DNA of 64,000 bases from Rhodocyclales bacterium GT-UBC (lineage in GTDB: Bacteria; Pseudomonadota; Gammaproteobacteria; Burkholderiales; Rhodocyclaceae): assembly GCA_003583745.1 (NCBI GenBank), contig QXPY01000006.1, positions 62,001 to 126,000 of the forward strand, given 5' to 3'. Made by a program: the position numbers and the translations under genes. The notes below the pieces were generated by a model. It saw nothing but the letters and a program-made list of their open reading frames with translations, made no database searches and had not been told where the DNA came from. Of the stretch, positions 26,284 to 36,469 are shown piece by piece. How positions within the stretch are numbered: the first letter of the stretch is position 1; every line of letters starts with the position of its first letter.

Positions 26284-26646
26284 TTCATCGATCTGAAGAA
26301 TTCTCGTCTAGTCGGGACATTTGCGATATCGCGTTGAATGCACTATTTTTTCGGTTTGTGGCGATGAGTTTGTTTCGTTTCAACCCGGAGTCGTCAAAGC
26401 ATGTCGAAGACGGGCTTGTGCGGTTTTCGGGTCGATAAGCGGTGGCTGAGTCCGGACTTATCCCCATATCAATCTATCCGTCCCGGTTGATTGGAGCCAC
26501 TTGGCTATTGCGTCCTTGTGGTGTTGGTTGTTGTTGAAAAGACGCACCAATACAGGGAATTGAGATTTTGCTCAAGTTTTCGGCAGGGTGGCGAAATGCT
26601 TGCATTCTTTGCTCTGGCTGCCTGCGTCAGCTATTTACCCACATAG

Positions 26647-26664
26647 TTATCCACAGATTCTGTG
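26647..26664 (+). promoter_or_regulatory. Consensus DnaA box overlapping a palindrome
   Basis: TTATCCACA at 26647-26655 is the strict DnaA consensus. Its last four bases start the palindrome CACAGA-T-TCTGTG (26652-26664). Only one weaker box (26458-26466) is seen nearby, and no dnaA, dnaN or gidA gene is close, so this does not look like oriC. Confidence 0.6.
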
Positions 26665-26824
26665 AACAAGTAGAAATAGCGCTTTTAGACCATGATCTTA
26701 GGATGGATTCTTCGTGATCATCTATAAAAATGGGGTTTATATTTAAAGCGTCGATTTACCGCTTGGTGCCTGGTCTGCTCGTTGGTGTCGAAAATAAAAA
26801 CACTCAACTTGTACGCTATTAAGG

Positions 26825-26850
26825 CAGGCACCCCTGCTTGCAGGTGCCTG
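26825..26850 (-). terminator. Inverted repeat downstream of the ACP gene
   Basis: CAGGCACC (26825-26832) and GGTGCCTG (26843-26850) could form an 8-bp stem with a ten-base loop about 50 bases after the ACP stop on the minus strand. No T run follows directly; a T-rich stretch begins about 25 bases later. It may mark the transcript end. Confidence 0.4.
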
Positions 26851-26902
26851 GAATTTGGGCCTTTGTGTCGGGCGGAGCTTAGTTATCGAGCGGGTTTGTG
26901 GC

Positions 26903-27172
26903 CTAGGTGTTGTGCTTGCTGGCGGTTGATACCAGGTTGGCAATGCTGTCAACCGAGCGCAGGTGCTGGCGCGACTGTTCGTCGTTGGCCTCCAGCACGA
27001 TGCCGTACTTTTTCTTGAGGGCCAAGACCAGTTCCAGTGCGTCGATCGAATCGAGGCCGAGGCCCTCCTCGGCGAAGAGCAGCGTGTCGTCGCCGATCTC
27101 GTCCGGCGTAATGTCTTCGAGATTCATGGTTTCGATGAGGAAGGCCTTGAGTTCCTGATGCAGAGCGTTCAT
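26903..27172 (-). CDS. Acyl carrier protein paralogue
   Basis: An 89-residue carrier protein separate from AcpP. Ser42 in GLGLDSIDALEL is the phosphopantetheine site. The LGLDSIDALELVLALKKKYG form resembles carrier proteins of aryl-polyene and other secondary acyl pathways more than primary AcpP. It lies three bases after the stop of the lipoprotein serine hydrolase gene on the same strand, so the two are co-transcribed. No ketosynthase, dehydratase or acyltransferase gene adjoins it, so its acyl chain and partner enzymes are unknown. AcpS (19369-19749) is the only visible enzyme that could activate it. Confidence 0.88.
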   Translation of the reverse strand: MNALHQELKAFLIETMNLEDITPDEIGDDTLLFAEEGLGLDSIDALELVLALKKKYGIVLEANDEQSRQHLRSVDSIANLVSTASKHNT

Positions 27173-27175
27173 GTT

Positions 27176-28942
27176 TCAGTTCAGTTTCTTGCGTAGCTGG
27201 TAGCCGGAAAAACCCAGGCGTTCTTCATTATCCTGATTGATCAGGCGTAGCGTGTCGCCGCGGCCGCTGCCCAGGCCGGCGGTTACCGCTTCGTTGTCCG
27301 ATATGGGCTGAAAGCCGATGCGCAGCAACAGTTCCGGCTTTTCCGGAAAGCGTACTTCGCCGACCAGTAGACCGTCGTCTTCCTTGAGCACGATGTGGTC
27401 GGGTGATGGGCCGTCGATTTTGCCGATGATCTCGTATTGTCCAATGCGCTGCAGGAAGCTGTCGGGGATGTTGGTTGGCTTGAGTTTCTCGCCAAACATC
27501 AGAGACTCCCCGCCTATGCGTCCGACGATGATCTGTTTGCCGTCGATATTGGCGATCGACAGGCGAATGTCTTCAAAGGCGCCGACGTGGACCGGAACCA
27601 GGCCGAATACTTTGTATTTGAGGCTGAGCAACCCATCTTCGTGCGGGACCAGTTGGAAGTGGTGGCCGACTGCATCGACATCGATTTTGCCAGATGCAGT
27701 CGATACCTTGGCTAGGCCAACAAGGGTGTCGAAGTGGCCGTTGAACATGTTCAACTCCTCTGTGGTCGGCGCTCGCTCTGGGGATCGTGCGACTTTTTTT
27801 GCTTCCTGGCGGATGCCGGTCTTGGCTTCCAGCATCAGGCGCAGGCCTTCGGCGGCAATTTTCGATACCGAGACAGCGGAGGTGGCGGAGTTCGAGAGGA
27901 CGACGACTCCCAGTTTGTGCTCTGGCAGGATTGCCATCATGCTGTGCGAGTCGGGGAGGGAGCCGCCGTGGCTGGCCACCGTGCCGCCGCCGGGAACTTC
28001 GATGCCGTGCAACATCCAGCCCAGACCGACATAGGAATTGAAGGTCAGTGGGAAGTTGGCGTTCTGGACGCGCACCATTTCGTGAGTGGTGGCGCTGCTC
28101 AGGATTTGCTTGCCTTGATAGTTTCCGTCGGCAAACTGCATTTGCAGGAAATGGCTGAGATCGACGACGTTGGTGAGGAGGTTGGCTGCGGGCATGTCGC
28201 GCAACGAGAAAACCTCGATTTCCTTGTTGCTGTCGTAAGCCTTGGCTACGGCGCGCGAAGCGAAGCTGCTTTGGTTCATGCCAAGCGGGGCGAAGAAATG
28301 GTGCTGCATGTAGTCGTCGAAAGCTTCGCCGCTGATTTGCTGGACGGTCGCGCCGAGCAGGGCCATGCCGACGTTGGAGTAAGAGAAGACGTAGTTGGGC
28401 GGGAAGGCAAGGTGTTCTTCATGCAAGCCTTCGACGACGCTTTCGAAGCGGCCGGGGGCGCGTACGAACATGCCACGCAGGAAATTCGAAGGCAGGCCCG
28501 AATGGTGGGTCATGATGTTGCGCGGTGTGACCGGGCCAGCTTTGGGGAAGCGGGTCTTGATCGCGAAGTCGGGTAGGGCGGCGGCCAGTGGGGCGTCGAT
28601 GTTGAGTTTGCCTTGTTCTGCCAGTTGCATGGTTGCTGCGGCAGTAAATACCTTGGCGATCGAACCGGCGCGGTAGATGGTTTCCGGTGTTGCTGGAGCC
28701 TTGTTTTCGAGGTCAGCATAGCCGAAGCCCTTTTGCCAGACCACCCGTTGGTCGTCGACCAGTGCGACACTGATGCCGGTGATGTTGTTTTCCGCCATTT
28801 CCCGGTCGACCAGCCAGGAGAGGTATTTTTCCGTGTAACGGTAATCGCCTTGGACGGTCTTTTCGGCAACCGGGGCCGGGGTGGCGCAGGCGCCAAGCAG
28901 TAGCAGGGTGCTGACGGCGAGGCAAATGAGGCGATTGGGCAT
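27176..28942 (-). CDS. Lipoprotein serine hydrolase of the beta-lactamase/penicillin-binding fold
   Basis: A 588-residue protein with a lipoprotein signal (lipobox L16-G-A-C19), so it is probably anchored in the outer or inner membrane facing the periplasm. Residues about 35-380 form a class C beta-lactamase-like domain with the nucleophile motif S94-I-A-K97, the tyrosine motif Y188-S-N190 and a late SHGGS in place of KTG. The remaining 200 residues form a beta-rich C-terminal domain with no recognised family. It is likely an esterase, transacylase or peptidase rather than a true beta-lactamase. Co-transcription with an acyl carrier protein suggests an acyl-related role. It is divergent from cysE. 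Confidence 0.87.
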   Translation of the reverse strand: MPNRLICLAVSTLLLLGACATPAPVAEKTVQGDYRYTEKYLSWLVDREMAENNITGISVALVDDQRVVWQKGFGYADLENKAPATPETIYRAGSIAKVFTAAATMQLAEQGKLNIDAPLAAALPDFAIKTRFPKAGPVTPRNIMTHHSGLPSNFLRGMFVRAPGRFESVVEGLHEEHLAFPPNYVFSYSNVGMALLGATVQQISGEAFDDYMQHHFFAPLGMNQSSFASRAVAKAYDSNKEIEVFSLRDMPAANLLTNVVDLSHFLQMQFADGNYQGKQILSSATTHEMVRVQNANFPLTFNSYVGLGWMLHGIEVPGGGTVASHGGSLPDSHSMMAILPEHKLGVVVLSNSATSAVSVSKIAAEGLRLMLEAKTGIRQEAKKVARSPERAPTTEELNMFNGHFDTLVGLAKVSTASGKIDVDAVGHHFQLVPHEDGLLSLKYKVFGLVPVHVGAFEDIRLSIANIDGKQIIVGRIGGESLMFGEKLKPTNIPDSFLQRIGQYEIIGKIDGPSPDHIVLKEDDGLLVGEVRFPEKPELLLRIGFQPISDNEAVTAGLGSGRGDTLRLINQDNEERLGFSGYQLRKKLN

Positions 28943-29018
28943 GGAAGAATGCTCGTGGTATGGACTTGAATGGCAACCAAAGATTATAAATCAGATACCT
29001 AGATCGTCCTTGGGTAAA

Positions 29019-29043
29019 ATAGCTGACAAATTCAGTCGAGTAT
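29019..29043 (+). promoter_or_regulatory. IscR type 1-like binding site at the cysE promoter
   Basis: The 25 bases start ATAGCTGAC and end AGTCGAGTAT. Compared with the E. coli type 1 IscR consensus as I recall it (ATASYYGACT, four or five A/T-rich bases, AGTCRRSTAT), only one position differs (A instead of T after GAC). It covers the -35 region of the cysE promoter, so holo-IscR would repress. Confidence 0.75.
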
Positions 29044-29051
29044 TTTAAAAT
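29023..29051 (+). promoter_or_regulatory. cysE promoter
   Basis: CTGACA (29023-29028) and TAAAAT (29046-29051) are 17 bases apart, a good sigma-70 promoter. The expected RNA start is near 29058, 26 bases before the cysE ATG. The whole element overlaps the IscR-like site. Confidence 0.7.
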
Positions 29052-29083
29052 CCCGCCTCGTTCGTAGAGGGAGTACTGGCTTC

Positions 29084-29839
29084 ATGTTCCGGCAGTTGCG
29101 TGAGGATATTCGTGCGGTTTTCGACCGCGATCCGGCGGCTCGCTCCTTTTGGGAGGTGTTGACCTGTTATCCCGGTATTCATGCCTTGATCATGCACCGC
29201 GTGGCGCATTGGTTGTGGGGGCATCGCCTGCGCTGGCTGGCGCGTTTTACGGCCCATTTGGCCCGCTTTTTCACTGGTATCGAAATTCACCCCGGTGCGA
29301 CGATTGGGCGTCGCTTTTTTATTGATCACGGCATGGGTGTGGTAATTGGTGAAACCGCACTGATTGGCGATGATGTCACCCTCTATCACGGTGTGACCCT
29401 GGGTGGGACGTCATGGAACAAAGGCAAGCGGCATCCGACGCTGGAGGACGGTGTGGTGATTGGTGCTGGCGCGAAGGTGTTGGGGCCGATCACGATTTCG
29501 GCGGGGGCCAAGGTGGGGTCGAATGCTGTCGTAACCAAAGCCGTGCCGGCTGGAGCGACTGCCGTCGGTAATCCGGCCCGGATCATCGATCGTTCGGAGC
29601 AAGGCAAGCAGCGCGAGGCACAGGCCGAAAAAATGGGATTTTCAGCCTACGCTGTCGGGCGCGATCAGGACGATCCGCTGGCCAAGGCAATTCATGGCTT
29701 GCTCGATCATGCCGCGGAGACCGACCGTCGCCTGGCGTCCTTGCTCAAAGAGCTGGATGCGCAAGGCGTCAAGTGCGATGCCGAGGTGCAGGTGGCCGAT
29801 CATTTCGACGCGAAATACCTGAGTAAAATAGTTGACTAA
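29084..29839 (+). CDS. cysE: Serine O-acetyltransferase
   Basis: A 251-residue cytosolic enzyme that acetylates L-serine to O-acetylserine, the carbon precursor of cysteine. The left-handed beta-helix is evident from the hexapeptide repeats, with the [10 protein letters not shown] segment holding the catalytic His and Asp, and [13 protein letters not shown] as the typical loop. A helical N-terminal domain precedes it. GAGGGAG at 29067-29073 is the ribosome-binding site. The gene lies just before iscR and has its own IscR-type box; cysteine is the sulfur source for IscS, so the link makes sense. The 3' end overlaps the first iscR box. Confidence 0.96.
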   Translation: MFRQLREDIRAVFDRDPAARSFWEVLTCYPGIHALIMHRVAHWLWGHRLRWLARFTAHLARFFTGIEIHPGATIGRRFFIDHGMGVVIGETALIGDDVTLYHGVTLGGTSWNKGKRHPTLEDGVVIGAGAKVLGPITISAGAKVGSNAVVTKAVPAGATAVGNPARIIDRSEQGKQREAQAEKMGFSAYAVGRDQDDPLAKAIHGLLDHAAETDRRLASLLKELDAQGVKCDAEVQVADHFDAKYLSKIVD

Positions 29840-29852
29840 ATTTGTCCGGTTT
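29828..29852 (+). promoter_or_regulatory. IscR type 1-like site, distal, before iscR
   Basis: The left half ATAGTTGACT is a perfect match to the type 1 half-site; the right half TGTCCGGTTT is weaker. It includes the -35 TTGACT (29832-29837) of the iscR promoter and the last 12 bases of cysE. Confidence 0.65.
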
Positions 29853-29861
29853 CTTTATAGT
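29832..29861 (+). promoter_or_regulatory. iscR-isc operon promoter
   Basis: TTGACT at 29832-29837 and TATAGT at 29856-29861 are 18 bases apart. Both lie within the two IscR-like boxes, the arrangement expected for autorepression. The RNA would start near 29868, 30 bases before the iscR ATG. Confidence 0.65.
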
Positions 29862-29881
29862 TGACTCTAATACTTGGTTAT
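29857..29881 (+). promoter_or_regulatory. IscR type 1-like site, proximal, before iscR
   Basis: The left half is again ATAGTTGACT, and the right half ends ACTTGGTTAT. The box begins 29 bases after the start of the distal one and covers the -10 element and the expected RNA start. Confidence 0.65.
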
Positions 29882-29897
29882 TAGCAGGAGATCGGAT

Positions 29898-30401
29898 ATG
29901 CGCTTGACCACCAAAGGTCGTTTTGCGGTCACCGCCATGATTGACCTCGCCCTGCGCGGCGAGGATGGTCCGGTGGCGTTGGCCAGCATCAGCGAACGAC
30001 AGAAAATTTCGCTGTCTTACCTTGAGCAGTTGTTCGGAAAGCTGCGCCGTTTCAATCTGGTTGAAAGCGTTCGCGGGCCGGGCGGCGGTTATTGCATTGC
30101 TCGACCGCTCAACCAGGTCGCCGTTGCCGACATCATTCGGGCGGTCGACGAGCAACTGGATGCGACGCAGTGTGGCGGGCGCGAGAATTGTCTCGACGAG
30201 CATCGCTGCATGACGCACGACCTGTGGTCTACGCTCAATGCCAAGATGTTCGAGTACCTGGCTTCAGTGACCCTGGCCGACCTGGTCGAGCGGCAAAAGA
30301 AAAAGATCGCACAATTCGGCGAACCGATTGTCGTCGAGGATCGCCGCCGTGCCGCGCCGCGCGCGCGCTCCGTTCGCGAGAAGGTTGCCGCTGTCGCCTG
30401 A
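29898..30401 (+). CDS. iscR: Fe-S cluster assembly transcriptional regulator IscR
   Basis: A 167-residue Rrf2-family regulator that senses Fe-S status; with a [2Fe-2S] cluster it represses the isc operon. The N-terminal winged helix starts MRLTTKGRFAVTAMIDLAL. The cluster ligands are the three cysteines in QCGGRENCLDEHRCMTH, with the conserved His107-type residue nearby. The ATG at 29898 has AGGAG at 29886-29890; the longer frame from 29874 would start inside the IscR box. Two IscR-like boxes overlap its promoter. The next gene begins seven bases after the stop. Confidence 0.97.
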   Translation: MRLTTKGRFAVTAMIDLALRGEDGPVALASISERQKISLSYLEQLFGKLRRFNLVESVRGPGGGYCIARPLNQVAVADIIRAVDEQLDATQCGGRENCLDEHRCMTHDLWSTLNAKMFEYLASVTLADLVERQKKKIAQFGEPIVVEDRRRAAPRARSVREKVAAVA

Positions 30402-30408
30402 GACTGAA

Positions 30409-31566
30409 ATGTTCCAGCCGATCTATCTCGACCACAACGCGACGACGCCGATCGATCCGGCCGTTCTGACGGCCATGTTGCCCTGGCTGCAGACGCAGTA
30501 CGGCAATGCTTCCAGTCGGCACGAGTATGGTCGGGCGGCACGTCGGGCAATCGATGAGGCGCGGCAGCAGGTGGCGGCAGCAGTCAATGCGCATCCCACT
30601 GAAATCGTCTTTACCTCCGGTGGCAGCGAGTCCAACAACCTGTTCCTGAAAGGTGCGGCAGCGGTGCGCAAGCCGGGCTTGTTGGCGGTGAGTGCCGTCG
30701 AACATCCCTGCCTGCTCAAGCCGGCGGCCCAGTTGCAGCGCCAAGGATGGCAGGTACGTCAGATCGCCGTGGATGGTGGTGGGCGAATCGATGTTGGCGA
30801 CTACGCTGATGTGCTGCTCGGCAAGCCGGCGCTGCTCTCGGTAATGATGGCCAACAATGAAACCGGCGTCGTGCAGGATGTCGCCGCATTGGCCGACGCG
30901 GCGCGTTCGTCGGGCGACTGGTTCCACACCGATGCGGTCCAGGCTTTGGGAAAACTGCCGGTCGATTTTCGCCAATTGAATGCGGCGGGCGTGCATGCGA
31001 TGACCTTGTCGGCGCACAAGGCGGGCGGCCCCAAGGGCGCGGCGGCACTGGTGCTCGACAAGCGGGTTGAATTGCAGCCCCTGATTGCCGGTGGTGGCCA
31101 TGAGCGCGGTTTGCGTTCGGGCACCGAAAATGTGCCGGCCATCGTCGGATTCGGTGCAGCGGCGGAACTTGCGGCGCAACGCGTTGCCGAACTTCCAGTA
31201 CGTATGAAAATGCTGCAGGCGAGACTGGAAAATGGATTGAGTGCGTTGGGCGCGCGGATATTTGCGGCCGACGCGGTGCGCTTGCCCAATACCACGTGCT
31301 TCGCGTTCGCCGATATCGATGGCGAAACGCTGGTTGGCAAGCTGGATCGCGAAGGGTTTGCCGTGGCCAGCGGGGCTGCCTGTTCAAGTGCCAATCCCGA
31401 GCCTTCACATGTGCTGAAGGCGATGGGGGTAGGCCCGGAAATTGCTCGTGGCGCAGTGCGCGTCAGCCTCGGTGCAGGAAATACAGCGGTCGAAATCGAC
31501 CAGTTCATTAACGCCTTGCGGGTCACGGTCGGACGCCTGCAAGGACTGACGGCGCTTGCCGTTTGA
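30409..31566 (+). CDS. Cysteine desulfurase, NifS/IscS-like paralogue
   Basis: A 385-residue PLP enzyme that removes sulfur from cysteine to give alanine and a persulfide. The PLP lysine lies in TLSAHKAGGPKGAAAL, and the catalytic Cys in SGAACSSANPEPSHVLKAMG. It is shorter and clearly different from the second desulfurase that follows (31592-32803), so this is not a recent duplicate. The ATG at 30409 gives MFQPIYLDHNATTPIDP; the longer frame runs back into iscR. Whether it feeds IscU, another scaffold, or tRNA thiolation cannot be told from sequence. It shares the iscR transcript. Confidence 0.9.
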   Translation: MFQPIYLDHNATTPIDPAVLTAMLPWLQTQYGNASSRHEYGRAARRAIDEARQQVAAAVNAHPTEIVFTSGGSESNNLFLKGAAAVRKPGLLAVSAVEHPCLLKPAAQLQRQGWQVRQIAVDGGGRIDVGDYADVLLGKPALLSVMMANNETGVVQDVAALADAARSSGDWFHTDAVQALGKLPVDFRQLNAAGVHAMTLSAHKAGGPKGAAALVLDKRVELQPLIAGGGHERGLRSGTENVPAIVGFGAAAELAAQRVAELPVRMKMLQARLENGLSALGARIFAADAVRLPNTTCFAFADIDGETLVGKLDREGFAVASGAACSSANPEPSHVLKAMGVGPEIARGAVRVSLGAGNTAVEIDQFINALRVTVGRLQGLTALAV

Positions 31567-31591
31567 ATAACCCGACATAGCGAGAATGACG

Positions 31592-32803
31592 ATGAAACTT
31601 CCTATCTACCTGGACTACTCGGCAACGACGCCGGTCGACCCGCGCGTGGCGGAAAAAATGATTCCTTATCTGTGCGAGCATTTCGGCAATCCGGCTTCGC
31701 GCTCGCACAGCTTCGGCTGGGTCGCCGATGCCGCTGTCGAAGAAGCCCGCGAACAGGTCGCGGCGCTGGTCAATGCCGATCCCAAGGAAATCGTCTGGAC
31801 CTCCGGTGCAACCGAGTCCAACAATCTCGCGATCAAGGGCGCGGCCAATTTCTACGCCGCCACTAAGGGCAAGCACATCATTACAGTCAAGACCGAACAC
31901 AAGGCCGTGCTCGATACCGTGCGTGAAATGGAGCGCCAGGGTTTCGAAGCCACCTACCTCGATGTCAAGGAAGATGGTCTGCTCGATTTGGAAGTCTTCA
32001 AGGCGGCGATCCGTCCGGATACCGTGCTGGCCTCGGTGATGTTCGTCAATAACGAAGTCGGCGTCATTCAGCCGATCGCCGAACTGGGCGAAATTTGCCG
32101 CGAGAAGGGCGTCATCTTCCACGTCGATGCTGCCCAGGCGACCGGCAAGGTCGAGATCGACCTGAGCAAGCTCAAGGTCGATCTGATGAGCTTCTCAGCC
32201 CACAAGACCTACGGCCCGAAAGGCATTGGCGCCTTGTACGTCCGTCGCAAGCCGCGTGTCCGTCTGGAAGCTCAGATGCACGGTGGTGGCCACGAGCGCG
32301 GCTTCCGCTCGGGCACCCTGGCAACGCACCAGATTGTCGGCATGGGCGAGGCTTTCCGTCTGGCCAAGGAAGAAATGGCCGAAGAAAATGTTCGTATCGG
32401 CAAGCTGCGCGACAAGCTGTTGAAGGGCCTGCAGGATATCGAGGCAACCTACGTCAATGGTGACCTGACGCAGCGCGTGGCGCACAATCTCAATATCAGC
32501 TTTGCCTACGTCGAAGGCGAATCGATGATCATGGCGATCAAGGATCTGGCGGTTTCTTCCGGCTCGGCCTGCACCTCGGCCAGCTTGGAGCCATCCTACG
32601 TACTGCGCGCCCTTGGTCGCGACGACGAACTGGCGCACAGTTCGATCCGTTTCAGCATTGGCCGCTTCACCACCGAAGAGGAAATCGACTTCGCCATCGA
32701 CCTGCTGCACAAGAAGGTCGGCAAGCTGCGCGACCTGTCGCCGCTCTGGGACATGTACAAGGAAGGCATCGACCTGAGTACCGTTCAGTGGGCTGCCCAC
32801 TAA
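31592..32803 (+). CDS. iscS: Cysteine desulfurase IscS
   Basis: A 403-residue PLP enzyme, the principal sulfur donor for Fe-S assembly on IscU. It starts [19 protein letters not shown], nearly identical to E. coli IscS, with the PLP lysine in [14 protein letters not shown] and the mobile-loop Cys in [17 protein letters not shown]. The C terminus [21 protein letters not shown] contains the IscU-binding end. The ATG at 31592 is preferred to 31586 by homology. It follows the paralogue by 25 bases and precedes iscU by 17 bases. Confidence 0.97.
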   Translation: MKLPIYLDYSATTPVDPRVAEKMIPYLCEHFGNPASRSHSFGWVADAAVEEAREQVAALVNADPKEIVWTSGATESNNLAIKGAANFYAATKGKHIITVKTEHKAVLDTVREMERQGFEATYLDVKEDGLLDLEVFKAAIRPDTVLASVMFVNNEVGVIQPIAELGEICREKGVIFHVDAAQATGKVEIDLSKLKVDLMSFSAHKTYGPKGIGALYVRRKPRVRLEAQMHGGGHERGFRSGTLATHQIVGMGEAFRLAKEEMAEENVRIGKLRDKLLKGLQDIEATYVNGDLTQRVAHNLNISFAYVEGESMIMAIKDLAVSSGSACTSASLEPSYVLRALGRDDELAHSSIRFSIGRFTTEEEIDFAIDLLHKKVGKLRDLSPLWDMYKEGIDLSTVQWAAH

Positions 32804-32820
32804 GCATTTAGGAGAACAAT

Positions 32821-33204
32821 ATGAGCTACAGCATCAAAGTTATCGATCACTATGAAAATCCCCGCAACGTTGGCTCCTTCGGCAAGGAAGACGACGGCGT
32901 CGGTACCGGCATGGTTGGCGCACCGGCTTGCGGTGACGTCATGAAGTTGCAGATCAAGGTGAACAAGTCCGGCGTGATCGAGGACGCCAAGTTCAAGACC
33001 TATGGTTGCGGCTCGGCGATCGCTTCCTCGTCGCTGGTCACCGAATGGGTCAAGGGCAAGACCGTCGATCAGGCGCTGGCGATCAAAAACACCGAAATCG
33101 CTGAAGAACTGGCCCTGCCGCCGGTTAAAATTCACTGTTCTATTCTGGCGGAGGATGCCATCAAGGCAGCCGTCGCCGATTACAAGAAAAAGCACGGAGA
33201 ATAA
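32821..33204 (+). CDS. iscU: Fe-S cluster scaffold protein IscU
   Basis: A 127-residue scaffold on which [2Fe-2S] clusters are built. The three cysteine ligands are in [21 protein letters not shown] and the [15 protein letters not shown] stretch, with the key Asp after the first. An AGGAGAACAAT ribosome-binding region precedes the ATG. It lies between iscS and iscA as usual. The HscA recognition motif (LPPVK) is present just before KIHC. Confidence 0.98.
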   Translation: MSYSIKVIDHYENPRNVGSFGKEDDGVGTGMVGAPACGDVMKLQIKVNKSGVIEDAKFKTYGCGSAIASSSLVTEWVKGKTVDQALAIKNTEIAEELALPPVKIHCSILAEDAIKAAVADYKKKHGE

Positions 33205-33206
33205 GC

Positions 33207-33530
33207 ATGGGCGTGACCTTGAGCGACAAGGCAGCGAAACACGTTGCCAACTACCTGACCAAGCGGGGCAAGGGCATCGGCCTGCGCCTCGGCGTGCGGA
33301 CCAGCGGCTGTTCCGGCATGGCTTACAAGCTGGAGTTTGTCGACGAGGTCGATCCCGAGGACATGGTCTTCGAAAGCAATGGCGTCAAGGTCTTTGTCGA
33401 CGCGAAGAGCATGCCCTACCTGGAAGGGATGGAACTCGATTTCGCCCGCGAAGGCCTCAACGAAGGTTTCAAGTTCAATAACCCGAACGTGAAAGACCAG
33501 TGCGGCTGCGGCGAATCGTTTAACGTCTGA
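33207..33530 (+). CDS. iscA: Fe-S assembly A-type carrier IscA
   Basis: A 107-residue A-type carrier that hands clusters to target proteins, especially [4Fe-4S] types. The conserved cysteines are in [14 protein letters not shown] (about residue 35) and the C-terminal DQCGCGESF. Length equals E. coli IscA. The start is three bases after iscU and the stop overlaps the hscB ATG by one base. Confidence 0.97.
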   Translation: MGVTLSDKAAKHVANYLTKRGKGIGLRLGVRTSGCSGMAYKLEFVDEVDPEDMVFESNGVKVFVDAKSMPYLEGMELDFAREGLNEGFKFNNPNVKDQCGCGESFNV

Positions 33531-34054
33531 TGGACCTGCGAGCCGACCATTTCGCCTTGTTCGGACTGAATCGGGCCTTCCGGCTCGATCTTTCCGACCT
33601 CGACTCGCGCTATCGCGATATTCAGGCGCAGGTACATCCCGACCGTTTCGTCAATGCCGGCGATGCCGAGCGTCGTCTCTCCATGCAGTGGGCGACGCAC
33701 GCCAACGAGGCCTACCAGACGCTGAAGAAGCCGCTGGAGCGCGCCAAGTACCTGTTGCAACTCGATGGCCACGACATCCAGGCGGAAAACAATACGGCGA
33801 TGCCGGCCGATTTCCTGATGGAGCAGATGGAGTGGCGCGAGGCGGTCATGGAAGCGCGCACCGGCGGCGACCACCACGAACTGGAACATCTGCATAACCG
33901 TCTGCGCGCGGATATTTCGACCCGTTATGAAGAACTCGGCGACCTGCTCGAGCAAGGTGAGGCTGTTCTTGCCACCGACCGGGTACGGCGCCTGATGTTC
34001 CTGGAAAAACTTTTGTACGAAATCGACGACGCACTGGCGTCGCTGGAAGAATAA
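33530..34054 (+). CDS. hscB: Co-chaperone HscB
   Basis: A 174-residue J-domain protein that brings IscU to HscA and stimulates its ATPase. The HPD motif is present (in QVHPDRFV, about residues 41-48), in contrast to the degenerate J-like domain at 38776-40029. The C-terminal half is the three-helix IscU-binding domain. The start overlaps iscA by one base; hscA follows by two bases. Confidence 0.96.
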   Translation: MDLRADHFALFGLNRAFRLDLSDLDSRYRDIQAQVHPDRFVNAGDAERRLSMQWATHANEAYQTLKKPLERAKYLLQLDGHDIQAENNTAMPADFLMEQMEWREAVMEARTGGDHHELEHLHNRLRADISTRYEELGDLLEQGEAVLATDRVRRLMFLEKLLYEIDDALASLEE

Positions 34055-34056
34055 AA

Positions 34057-35933
<1,877 letters not shown>

Positions 35934-35937
<4 letters not shown>

Positions 35938-36278
35938 CGCAACTGATCGTCCTGCCGCACGTCGAAAACTGCCCCGAAGGCGCCGTCATCGAGGCGGAAG
36001 AGGGCAAGTCCATCTGTGAAACCCTGCTCGAGAACGGTGTCGAGCTTGACCACGCCTGCGAGATGTCCTGTGCCTGTACCACCTGCCACGTCATCGTGCG
36101 CGAAGGCTTCAATTCGCTGGAGCCGGCCGAGGAGCAGGAAGAAGACCTGCTCGACAAGGCCTGGGGGCTGGAGCCGAACTCGCGCCTGGGCTGCCAGGCC
36201 ATCGTCGGCAAGACGCCGCTGGTGATCGAAATCCCGAAATACAGCCTGAACATGGCGAAGGAGGGCCACCGCAAATGA
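35934..36278 (+). CDS. fdx: ISC-type [2Fe-2S] ferredoxin
   Basis: A 114-residue adrenodoxin-type ferredoxin that supplies electrons for cluster assembly. The ligands are Cys42, Cys48, Cys51 (in [11 protein letters not shown]) and Cys87 (in LGCQAIVG), the same numbering as E. coli Fdx. It overlaps hscA by four bases and iscX by four bases. Confidence 0.97.
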
Positions 36279-36469
36279 AATGGACCGACATCAACGACAT
36301 CGCCATCGAACTGAGCGATGCCCATCCCGAGCGCGATCCGCTGAAGATCAATTTTGTCGATCTGCGTGATCTGGTGATGGCGCTGCCCGATTTCAACGAC
36401 GATCCCAAGCATTGCGGCGAGAAGATTCTCGAAGCCATCCAGCAAGCCTGGATCGACGAAGCCTCGTGA
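36275..36469 (+). CDS. iscX: IscX (YfhJ), Fe-S assembly regulator
   Basis: A 64-residue acidic protein that binds IscS and iron and tunes cluster assembly. It starts [13 protein letters not shown] and contains the DFNDDPKHCGEKILEAIQ segment typical of the family. It is tightly coupled to fdx (ATGA overlap) and to the DUF2237 gene (GTGA overlap). Length is two residues shorter than the E. coli protein. Confidence 0.95.
   Translation: MKWTDINDIAIELSDAHPERDPLKINFVDLRDLVMALPDFNDDPKHCGEKILEAIQQAWIDEAS

Larger units (their letters stand above)
26284..26902. other. Gene-free stretch with a DnaA box and inverted repeats
   Basis: No convincing coding frame was found in these 619 bases. They hold a perfect DnaA box (26647-26655) that overlaps a 13-base palindrome, a one-mismatch DnaA box TTATCCCCA (26458-26466), an AT-rich run at about 26720-26755, and an 8-bp inverted repeat (26825-26832 with 26843-26850) beyond the end of the ACP gene. 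Confidence 0.7.

Noticed and set aside
25605..26288. A 227-codon frame (and others) across the tRNA array
   Set aside because: It only translates tRNA genes; its internal protein repeats come from the 213-base DNA repeat.
26285..26467. A 60-codon minus-strand frame after tRNA-Leu
   Set aside because: No ribosome-binding site, no recognisable product and no neighbour support.
26458..26664. A replication origin at the DnaA box
   Set aside because: Only one perfect and one weak box, and no dnaA, dnaN, gyrB, parAB or rpmH gene nearby.
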